Assembly: GCA_017515765.1 (NCBI GenBank)
Contig: JAFWFF010000242.1
Location: 1-6,641, forward strand
Reading direction: 5' to 3'
DNA from: Bacillota bacterium
Lineage (GTDB): Bacteria > Bacillota > Clostridia > Peptostreptococcales > Anaerovoracaceae
DNA length: 6,641 bases
Under the pieces are notes generated by a model, which did no database searches, was not told the origin of the DNA, and saw only the letters and a list, made by a program, of their open reading frames with translations. A program made the translations under genes and the position numbers. Shown piece by piece: positions 1-5,401 of this stretch. Each line of letters begins with the position of its first letter. The first letter of the stretch is position 1.

Positions 1-487
1 CCTGGATTACAACCGCGTGGTGAAGGACCTCGGCGGGCTTACGCCTGAAGAGTTCATCACAGCTCTTCGCGAGGCCGGGCTCACCGTCGAGGAAGAGGGC
101 CGGGAACCCGTAAGGCCCGCGCATCACGGCGAATACATGATGGTGATGGGGGACACATGGTACAGGATCGAAAGGGCCCCTGGAGACGACGCGGTGTCCG
201 ACCCGGTCGAAGGCCTCGACGACTCGGCGCTCCAGGAGAAAGTGCTGGAACCGCTCCTCGGGATAAAGGATCCGAAGAAGGACCCGCGGCTTGCTTTCGT
301 GAAGGGGACGGAGGAGATAGACGCCCTTGCGGACAGGGTCAGCCGCGGGATGGCTGCGGGATTCGCCCTTTACCCGGTCAGCATGGCGGAGATAATCAAA
401 GTGGCCGACGCCGGCCTCACGATGCCCCCGAAGTCGACCTGTTTCACGCCAAAGCCGCTTAACGGGCTCGTGATGTATAAGTTCTAG
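1..487 (+). CDS. DUF1015-family protein, C-terminal part (5' end outside window)
   Basis: The reading frame is open from base 2 and gives 161 residues ending at TAG 485-487. It starts inside the protein (LDYNRVVKDL), so the true start lies upstream; the GTG at 17 is an internal valine. The stretch matches the C-terminal part of DUF1015 proteins as I know them: the LDYNRVV entry, a LEPLLGIKDP segment with a following DPRLAFV, a GFALYPVSMAEI segment, and the near-terminal MPPKST motif before a short basic/hydrophobic tail. Family members are usually a little over 400 residues, so roughly the last 40% is present. The molecular function is unknown. In many Clostridia the gene sits beside serine biosynthesis genes (serA/serC), but those would lie outside this window. 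The family call is confident; no role can be assigned. Confidence 0.85.
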   Translation, partial: LDYNRVVKDLGGLTPEEFITALREAGLTVEEEGREPVRPAHHGEYMMVMGDTWYRIERAPGDDAVSDPVEGLDDSALQEKVLEPLLGIKDPKKDPRLAFVKGTEEIDALADRVSRGMAAGFALYPVSMAEIIKVADAGLTMPPKSTCFTPKPLNGLVMYKF

Positions 488-511
488 ATGAATGAATAAG
501 AAGGATAAAAG

Positions 512-538
512 AACGGCCGCCCGGAGGGCGGCCGTTTT
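512..538. terminator. Bidirectional Rho-independent terminator between convergent genes
   Basis: Bases 512-522 (AACGGCCGCCC) pair perfectly with 526-536 (GGGCGGCCGTT), an 11-bp GC-rich stem closed by the 3-nt loop GGA. On the plus strand the stem runs into TTTT (535-538). On the minus strand it runs into TTCTTTTATCC (513 down to 503). It lies 24 nt after the DUF1015 stop and just after the stop of the convergent DUF4125 gene, so it can end transcription from both sides. Confidence 0.9.
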
Positions 539-542
539 GATC

Positions 543-1127
543 TTAATAATAACCCCGCTGTGCTTCCCGGGTGTTGTTCAGGACCTCCTGCACATAGCTC
601 CTGCCTTCGGACTCCATCCTTTCGATCTGATCCAGGAGGAGCCTGAGTGTGCCGGCGGAATATGTCCAGAGCTCGCAGCGCGAGTAGGTCTCTGATGATA
701 CGCTCCCGGCAGCGTCCTCGGAACTGCTTACCGGCCTCGCCTGGGAGATCCCGCTGCTTCCGGCTGAAACGGCTTTAGCCTCACGGGTCTGGAGCTCCGC
801 GATCCTGCCTGCGAGCTGTTTCTTCTCTTCGGACACTTCGGGGAGGAGATGACTTATCGCCGCGAAGTATCCAGGGTCGGTGAACGCCATCATATAGGCG
901 TATTTCTCGATCATTATGTTCCGGCCTTCAGCAAGCGCTCCTTTAAGGTCGGAAAGATAACTCGCGCGCACTGTGGGCTCCCAGACCGTCAGCTGGCTCT
1001 GGCGCATGAGCTTGTAGAAGGCCTCGTCTTCCTGGCAGGAGGCTTTTGGGCGGCCTTCGTTCACCGTGCTGAACATCTCCCACTCAATGTCGAGTATCTC
1101 TTTTTCAAGGCTTCCGATAGGTTCCAT
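543..1127 (-). CDS. DUF4125-family protein
   Basis: This 194-residue protein resembles the DUF4125 family by its N-terminal half: an IEWEMFSTVN segment (14-23), KASCQEDEAFY (28-38), MRQSQLTVW (41-49), and a GRNIMIEKYAYMM segment (68-80). A charged stretch at about 97-117 could form a short coiled coil. A Ser/Ala-rich linker (about 119-146) follows, then an amphipathic C-terminal region (147-194) that begins with the family-like ETYSRCELWTYS. There is no signal peptide or membrane segment, so it is probably cytoplasmic. The start ATG lies 12 nt after the DUF4037 stop, with a modest AGCAGGT ribosome site, which fits translation as the last gene of the operon. The biochemical function is unknown; in other Bacillota this family is commonly seen next to DUF4037 proteins. 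The family assignment is from memory of its conserved motifs. Confidence 0.82.
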   Translation of the reverse strand: MEPIGSLEKEILDIEWEMFSTVNEGRPKASCQEDEAFYKLMRQSQLTVWEPTVRASYLSDLKGALAEGRNIMIEKYAYMMAFTDPGYFAAISHLLPEVSEEKKQLAGRIAELQTREAKAVSAGSSGISQARPVSSSEDAAGSVSSETYSRCELWTYSAGTLRLLLDQIERMESEGRSYVQEVLNNTREAQRGYY

Positions 1128-1139
1128 AAATACCTGCTT

Positions 1140-2024
1140 TCATCGGGCTCTCAGCTTCGCGGCTATCTCATCCGAATGCGAGACCAGGAAAGTGTCGTGC
1201 GACGAAGTGAGTCCCTGGCGGGCGAGCTCACCTGTTATGTCGCCGCAGATCGCCTCTATCCTGTTGATTGCCTCATCGCCCTCGGACACCGTGAGAAAAC
1301 GGACCTTGTCCACTGTCTCGCGGAGGACAGTGCATTCCTTCGCGGCCCGGAACAGCCATTTATAGAATGGTGAATACCTGCGGTTCAGCGCGAGGATAGT
1401 CATAAGAGCGGAGCTGATGAAGCGGTCCATCGCAAGATGCTGCGCGACCGTGTCGCCGCGCCTGACCGTGCGCGGATAATTGTACTGGCCTGACTGAGCC
1501 ATCTCGAAGAGCCTGCCGCTCAGTTTGGTGAGCCAGACGTCTTCGGGACAGTCGGACAGGTATTCACGGATCCGGGTAAATTCACCGAGAAGATCGGTAA
1601 AGACTTCGCCGTTCGTAGCAGCCGCGAGGCACTGGTCGGGTATCCTGAGCCATTCGGACCTCGTCTCGGGAAGGCCTTTGCTCCTCAGGATGTAATCGTA
1701 GAAGCTGCCGATCTGCCAGACGCCGGACCTCAGCTTCGTCTGCGGGGTGTCGACCCTCGTGACGCCTTCGTAGCAGGAGGGGAGGGAGTCGTAGAGCTCA
1801 CGGAGATCATCGCCTATGGCCTTCTCGTCCTCTTCGGAGAGCCAATGGAAGAACCTCGGGCAGAAGTCGTGGTCCTTTGAGATCTCGTCATCAAAGCCGA
1901 AGCACTCGGAGCCCTCTCCGACGAGCCCGGCAGCAATGCGGCCGCTTTGATCGGGGAACTTATTCAGTATGAGCTCCCTGGCGCAGTCGTTGTAATATCC
2001 GCGAGCAAGTTCCAGTCCGTTCAT
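1140..2024 (-). CDS. DUF4037-domain protein, predicted nucleotidyltransferase fold
   Basis: This 294-residue protein has the DUF4037 signature. Residues 34-54 (LVGEGSECF, then FDDEISKDHDF) resemble the pol-beta-type nucleotidyltransferase motif: a Gly-Ser pair (G38-S39) followed by an acidic D-x-D (D51-H-D53) that could bind metal. The conserved LNRRYSPFYKWLF segment (213-225) recalls the helical C-terminal half of aminoglycoside-type nucleotidyltransferases, where family members have a similar N-R-x-x-x-P-x-x-K-W pattern. It is therefore expected to transfer a nucleotide to an unknown small molecule or protein, or to be a degenerate relative that only binds. The start ATG is 1 nt beyond the TPR gene stop, with a good GAGGTGG ribosome site 7 nt upstream, so translation is probably coupled. 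The DUF4037 call is confident; the activity is inferred. Confidence 0.87.
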   Translation of the reverse strand: MNGLELARGYYNDCARELILNKFPDQSGRIAAGLVGEGSECFGFDDEISKDHDFCPRFFHWLSEEDEKAIGDDLRELYDSLPSCYEGVTRVDTPQTKLRSGVWQIGSFYDYILRSKGLPETRSEWLRIPDQCLAAATNGEVFTDLLGEFTRIREYLSDCPEDVWLTKLSGRLFEMAQSGQYNYPRTVRRGDTVAQHLAMDRFISSALMTILALNRRYSPFYKWLFRAAKECTVLRETVDKVRFLTVSEGDEAINRIEAICGDITGELARQGLTSSHDTFLVSHSDEIAAKLRAR

Positions 2025-2025
2025 T

Positions 2026-2835
2026 TCAGGTCCACCTCGCCTTTAATATGTGGTTTTCCACCCATTCAGCGTTTTTCAGGAAGATGGCGGCGTCTCTTTC
2101 CGGCGCGCCGATGCGCCTTGCCAGAGCGGCCAGTTCGCGGTACTCTCTCACTGCGGACCCGGGGTCTCCGCTCCGCCACAGCAGCTCTGCCCTTGCGGCG
2201 TAGGCTGCAAGCGAATGATAGTCTCCGGCTCCCTCGGGCGATTCAAAGAACGAGACCGCGTCTTCGATATAACGTTCCGCCTCGTCAAACTCGCCGGTCT
2301 TAACCAGGAGGGATGCGAGGTTGGTGCGGGTTATCGCTGACTCCAGCGCAGCCCCGTTCGCGCGGTCGATCCGGTCAGCAAGAAGAAAGGACTCCTTTGC
2401 TTTTCCGGTATCGCCCATGTCGCGGTAGAGCAGCGCCCGGTTGTTGTAGAGCGGCGCAAGCCTCAGATCGTCCGCGGGCATGAAGCAGAGATATGCCGCG
2501 AGGGCAGAATCATAGCATCTGTCGGCCTCCGCGAACTTTCCGAGCACCTTCAGCGACGTGCCTATGTTAAGCAAAGTAGTCGCTCCCGCGAGAGTGGATC
2601 CGAGCCCCATGGAGTCCACGAGCTCAGACAGCCGCGAGCAAAGATCCCCGGCTTCCCCGAATCTCCCGAAACTGCGGTAAAAACCCAGAAGCTCGTTCCC
2701 CAGGGTCAGCTCGGAGGCTTTGTCGCCCAGCCCGGCTGCCTCGGAGTATCTCACTTCAAGGAGATCCATCGCTCCGCGGTAATCGCCGGAAGCGCAGAGC
2801 CCGTCAGACTGTCTAAGTATCTCGTTAGCGTCCAT
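2026..2835 (-). CDS. Tetratricopeptide-repeat protein
   Basis: This 269-residue all-helical protein consists of consecutive TPR-like units. The clearest run at about 48-74 (FYRSFGRFGEA), 86-115 (LKVLGKFAEADRCYDSAL), 127-155 (LYRDMGDTGKAKESF), 168-196 (LLVKTGEFDEAERYIEDAV) and 211-240 (LLWRSGDPGSAVREY). An N-terminal unit (5-30, CASGDYRGAMDLL) makes six. No DNA-binding, enzymatic, signal or membrane region is visible, so it is likely a soluble scaffold or partner-binding protein. The start chosen is the ATG at 2835, 14 nt after the dehydratase stop, preceded by AGGACGGCAGG. An in-frame extension to 3000 exists but lies inside the dehydratase gene and has a low-complexity shadow-like sequence. 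Position between AbfD and DUF4037 suggests that it works with the DUF4037/DUF4125 pair. Its ligand is unknown. Confidence 0.85.
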   Translation of the reverse strand: MDANEILRQSDGLCASGDYRGAMDLLEVRYSEAAGLGDKASELTLGNELLGFYRSFGRFGEAGDLCSRLSELVDSMGLGSTLAGATTLLNIGTSLKVLGKFAEADRCYDSALAAYLCFMPADDLRLAPLYNNRALLYRDMGDTGKAKESFLLADRIDRANGAALESAITRTNLASLLVKTGEFDEAERYIEDAVSFFESPEGAGDYHSLAAYAARAELLWRSGDPGSAVREYRELAALARRIGAPERDAAIFLKNAEWVENHILKARWT

Positions 2836-2849
2836 GACCTGCCGTCCTG

Positions 2850-4322
2850 TCAGTCTTCCGTGATGCCCGCGATGCGCTTCGCGAGTTCTTTCTTGGCTGC
2901 TATATTGCCCTGGCGCGCTATCATGATGCGCTGCGCCTGGGGGGATCCTGCGCCGTGGAGCGACTCGGTGCGGTAGCCGACCGCCGCTGCCCCGAGGCAC
3001 ATGTTCTCGAGGAAGCGCATGATGCGCTGCCTGTCTTCCGTGCTGACGCCCTCTTTGGCGGCGAAGAATTTATTGCAGACGTCGCCGATGGTCTCGCCGT
3101 TCTTCCCGACGACGGTATTGGACGAAAAGTCCTTCTCGCTAGGCATGGTGACCATCAGGCCGCCGGCTATGTCTTCCGCGAGTCTCACGATCTCGTAGGG
3201 GAAGCGCGTCACGTTCTGCTTGCAGACGTTAGCGAGCAGGAGGTCGATCTGGTAGTTGCCGGCTTTGGTCGGGCATCCTTCGCAGGAGCACGCGATGCCG
3301 CAGGAGTAGAGCGTCTCGTTCAGGTGGGTCATCTCGATGAGCTTGTCCTTGACGGCGCTGGCCTTCTCGACCCCGTTGTACTCGGCTGCGAGGGCGGCTG
3401 CACCGATCAGTACGTCGCCGACTCCGACCTTGCATCCTCCGTAGCTCTGCCTGTGATACCCGGCAAAACGCTCGACCATCATCCCGGCGAACTCGTACTC
3501 GCCGTTCAGGAATATGTACTCGTTCGGGATGAAGACGTGGTCCAGGACGACCAAAGCTTCCTGCCCGCCGAATTTGGCGTTTCCTACGTCTATCTTGCCG
3601 TCTTCGAGCTTGCGGGTGTCGCAGCTCTGGCGGCCGTAGATCATATACAGCCCGTCTGTGTCGGAGGGGCAGGCGAATGATACCGCCCAGTCCTTGTCGG
3701 CTTCGCCCATCGCGATCGTGGGCATGAATATATGCCAGTGGCTGTTGATCGAGCCGGTCTGGTGGCACTTTGCCCCGCAGACCACTATTCCGTCCTCCCT
3801 GCGCTCCACGACGTGGACGAACATGTCCGGATCGGCCTGGTCGTGAGGCGCTTTGCTGCGGTCGCCCTTCGGGTCGGTCATCGCGCCGTCGACCGTCAGG
3901 TCTTCGTCCTGGACGTATATGAGGAACTTCCTGAATCTCTCGTGATAGTCGGTCCCGTATTTCTCATCGATCTCGTAGGTGGTGGAGAATACAGCGTTGA
4001 ACGCGTCCATGCCCACGCAGCGCTGGAAGCAGGAAGCAGTCACCTGGCCGAGCAGGCGCTGCATCTTGACTTTTTTGACCAGGTCTTCCGGCGACTGGTG
4101 GAGGTGGGCAAAGCGGTTGATCTTATGCCCCGTGAGGTTCGAAGTCGCTGTCATCAGGTCCTCATATTCCGGCATCTGCGCGAGCGCGTAGGTCATCGCG
4201 ACGCAGTTTATGCTGGGCCTGATCATCGGATGGTCGACCCAGTTGTCGATCTTCTCTCCGAACATATATACTCTTGTGTTCAGCTCACGCAGGCTGTCGA
4301 TGTATTCTTTCGCGGTCTTCAT
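2850..4322 (-). CDS. abfD: 4-hydroxybutyryl-CoA dehydratase / vinylacetyl-CoA delta-isomerase (AbfD-like)
   Basis: This full-length 490-residue protein catalyses (by family) the radical dehydration of 4-hydroxybutyryl-CoA to crotonyl-CoA, and usually vinylacetyl-CoA isomerisation, with FAD and a [4Fe-4S] cluster in a cytoplasmic homotetramer. It reads almost co-linearly with the Clostridium aminobutyricum enzyme as I remember it. The cluster ligands are all present: C98 and C102 in the CFQRC motif, H290 and C297 in the GYHRQSYGGCK segment, equal to C99, C103, H292 and C299 there. The active-site T189 (HQTGS), Y294, K298 and E453 (YRTES) are also kept. These residues separate it from the related 4-hydroxyphenylacetate 3-monooxygenases, which lack the cluster. 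Start ATG at 4322 has GAAAGGAA upstream. It is the first gene of a minus-strand operon. No other 4-hydroxybutyrate-pathway gene is in the window. Confidence 0.95.
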   Translation of the reverse strand: MKTAKEYIDSLRELNTRVYMFGEKIDNWVDHPMIRPSINCVAMTYALAQMPEYEDLMTATSNLTGHKINRFAHLHQSPEDLVKKVKMQRLLGQVTASCFQRCVGMDAFNAVFSTTYEIDEKYGTDYHERFRKFLIYVQDEDLTVDGAMTDPKGDRSKAPHDQADPDMFVHVVERREDGIVVCGAKCHQTGSINSHWHIFMPTIAMGEADKDWAVSFACPSDTDGLYMIYGRQSCDTRKLEDGKIDVGNAKFGGQEALVVLDHVFIPNEYIFLNGEYEFAGMMVERFAGYHRQSYGGCKVGVGDVLIGAAALAAEYNGVEKASAVKDKLIEMTHLNETLYSCGIACSCEGCPTKAGNYQIDLLLANVCKQNVTRFPYEIVRLAEDIAGGLMVTMPSEKDFSSNTVVGKNGETIGDVCNKFFAAKEGVSTEDRQRIMRFLENMCLGAAAVGYRTESLHGAGSPQAQRIMIARQGNIAAKKELAKRIAGITED

Positions 4323-4362
4323 GGGGGATTCCTTTCATGATGATCAAAAAGTATTTTTTCAA

Positions 4363-4398
4363 CAAAAATAGTATAAATAAAAAGCCCGGAAAAAGAAA
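4363..4398 (-). promoter_or_regulatory. Candidate proximal promoter of the abfD operon
   Basis: On the minus strand a TATACT hexamer (4375-4370) matches the -10 consensus at five of six positions and would start a transcript near 4363, giving a leader of about 40 nt to the abfD start. No good -35 is found: the best-spaced hexamer is TTTCTT (4398-4393). AT-rich surroundings make chance matches likely, so confidence is moderate. Confidence 0.4.
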
Positions 4399-4412
4399 GT
4401 TTTTCTTCGGCC
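4384..4412 (-). promoter_or_regulatory. Terminator-like hairpin upstream of abfD (possible attenuator)
   Basis: Bases 4389-4394 (GAAAAA) pair with 4400-4405 (TTTTTC) around the loop GAAAG. The stem extends by three GC pairs, 4386-4388 with 4408-4410, past a 2-nt bulge. Read on the minus strand it is followed by CTTTTTATTT (4384-4375), as in an intrinsic terminator. A competing stem, 4399-4404 (GTTTTT) with 4413-4418 (AAAAAC), would disrupt it. It can act only on transcripts started upstream, for example at the distal minus promoter. The stems are AT-rich, so this could be chance. Confidence 0.35.
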
Positions 4413-4419
4413 AAAAACC

Positions 4420-4478
4420 GCCGGACGGCGCGGAAGGTTGATTTCATCGCTTGTCCGGCCACATCCGTACATGTGCCG
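4420..4478 (-). other. Mutually exclusive inverted repeats in the abfD leader region
   Basis: GCCGGAC (4420-4426) and GTCCGGC (4453-4459) are a perfect 7-bp inverted repeat with a 26-nt interior. CGGCCACAT (4456-4464) and ATGTGCCG (4471-4478) form a second inverted repeat with one bulged C and a 6-nt loop. They share 4456-4459, so only one can form in a transcript. They could be RNA switches or, for the second, a protein operator. No known riboswitch class is recognised. Confidence 0.3.
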
Positions 4479-4491
4479 AACCGAAACTCAT

Positions 4492-4527
4492 CATCTTGAT
4501 TATGGTGCTTTATTCTGTTAAAATCAA
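4492..4527 (-). promoter_or_regulatory. Candidate distal promoter of the abfD operon
   Basis: On the minus strand TTGATT (4527-4522) and CATAAT (4504-4499) are separated by exactly 17 nt and match the -35 and -10 consensus at four and five of six positions. The predicted start is near 4492, giving a leader of about 170 nt that contains the hairpins at 4384-4478. It overlaps the plus-strand promoter of the btpA-like operon face to face. Confidence 0.4.
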
Positions 4528-4531
4528 AAGT
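4496..4531 (+). promoter_or_regulatory. Candidate promoter of the btpA-like operon
   Basis: TTGATT (4496-4501) and TAAAAT (4519-4524) are 17 nt apart and match the sigma-70/A consensus at four and five of six positions. A TG one base before the -10 (TGT-TAAAAT) gives an extended -10. Transcription would start near 4531, about 50 nt before the ATG at 4582. This is the best promoter visible in the window. Confidence 0.6.
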
Positions 4532-4581
4532 TGTAATAAAGTTTTAAATCTTTGATCTGATTGTTGCAAAGGAGAAGAAAT

Positions 4582-5394
4582 ATGAGCTGGTTACAGGATC
4601 TGTTCCACGTTGAAAAACCTATCATCGCGATGTGCCATTTACAAGCCATGCCCGGCGATCCGTACTATGACCCGGCAAAGGGAATGAAGGATGTTGTGGA
4701 GAAAGCCAGGATGGATCTGGAAGCTCTGCAGGAGGGCGGCGTTGACGGTATCATGTTCTCCAACGAATTCTCCCTTCCGTATCTTACGACGGTGCGTCCC
4801 GAGACCGTGGCTGCCATGGCCCGCGTTATCGGTGAACTGATGAGCGAGATCTCCATCCCCTACGGCGTCAACTGCCTTTGGGATCCGATCGCTTCCATCG
4901 ACCTCGCCGCCGCCGTTGACGCGAAGTTCATCCGCGAGATCATGAGCGGGGTATACGCGAGCGATTTTGGTCTCTGGAACACCAATGTGGGCGAGACCGT
5001 AAGGCATAAGAACGCTTTGCACATGCAGGACCTCAAGCTCCTGTTCAACATAGTCCCGGAAGCCGCGAAGTATCTTGCGGACAGAGACATCAGCGAGATA
5101 GCCAAGACCACGGAATTCAACAACCATCCCGACGCCATCTGCGTATCCGGACTTACTGCCGGCGCGGAGACCGACACACAGGCGCTGAAGAAGGTGAAAG
5201 AAGCCGTCAAGCGTACGCCGATACTCTGCAATACCGGCTGCAACAAAGACAATATCGCCCGCCAGCTCTCCGTAGCCGACGGAGCTGTCTGCGCCACGAC
5301 TTTCAAGTATGACGGAGTCTTCGAGAATCTCGTGGATGTAAGGCGCGTCAAGGAGTTCATGGCCGTGGTCAAGGACTTCAGGACCACCCTGTAG
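4582..5394 (+). CDS. BtpA/SgcQ-family TIM-barrel protein
   Basis: This 270-residue protein matches the BtpA family in length and motifs: PIIAMCHLQAMPGDP (13-27), LQEGGVDGIMFSNE (49-62), PYGVNCLWD (93-101), a KFIREIMSG strand (115-123), ICVSGLTAG (186-194), then ADGAVCATTFKYDG (232-245) near the C-terminal phosphate-binding position of the barrel, and a closing VDVRRVKEFM. The family is named for a cyanobacterial photosystem I assembly factor, but members in heterotrophs such as SgcQ sit in sugar gene clusters and have no proven reaction. The start is the ATG at 4582, with AAAGGAGAA 5 nt upstream; an in-frame TTG at 4561 lies before this ribosome site and is rejected. It is the first gene of a three-gene run, with the HAD gene 7 nt downstream. 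A phosphorylated-sugar substrate is inferred from the neighbours. No signal peptide is seen. Confidence 0.9.
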   Translation: MSWLQDLFHVEKPIIAMCHLQAMPGDPYYDPAKGMKDVVEKARMDLEALQEGGVDGIMFSNEFSLPYLTTVRPETVAAMARVIGELMSEISIPYGVNCLWDPIASIDLAAAVDAKFIREIMSGVYASDFGLWNTNVGETVRHKNALHMQDLKLLFNIVPEAAKYLADRDISEIAKTTEFNNHPDAICVSGLTAGAETDTQALKKVKEAVKRTPILCNTGCNKDNIARQLSVADGAVCATTFKYDGVFENLVDVRRVKEFMAVVKDFRTTL

Positions 5395-5401
5395 AAGAAA
5401 C

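Noticed and set aside
492..695. Small plus-strand open frame after the DUF1015 gene
   Set aside because: It spans the terminator hairpin and the antisense of the DUF4125 gene, and has no ribosome site.
2836..3000. N-terminal extension of the TPR protein to an upstream ATG
   Set aside because: The extra 55 residues overlap the end of abfD and are Arg/Pro/Gly-rich. The ATG at 2835 has a ribosome site and sits 14 nt after the abfD stop.
2955..3680. Plus-strand open frame (241 codons) inside abfD, and similar ones at 3732-4340 and 849-1373
   Set aside because: All lie opposite strongly conserved coding sequence, have no recognisable motifs and lack a good ribosome site.
3229..3768. Minus-strand open frame in another phase of abfD
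   Set aside because: Its Arg-rich low-complexity composition is typical of a shifted reading of a GC-rich gene.
2850..4322. 4-hydroxyphenylacetate 3-monooxygenase annotation for the dehydratase
   Set aside because: The two families share a fold, but the four [4Fe-4S] ligands and the dehydratase active-site residues are all present.
4561..4581. TTG at 4561 as start of the BtpA-like protein
   Set aside because: The strong AAAGGAGAA site lies downstream of it and is correctly spaced for ATG 4582, and the family's N-terminus fits the ATG.
4323..4581. CRISPR array, tRNA or known riboswitch in the intergenic region
   Set aside because: There are no regular repeats, cloverleaf or recognised aptamer core. 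Only short inverted repeats and promoter-like boxes are visible.
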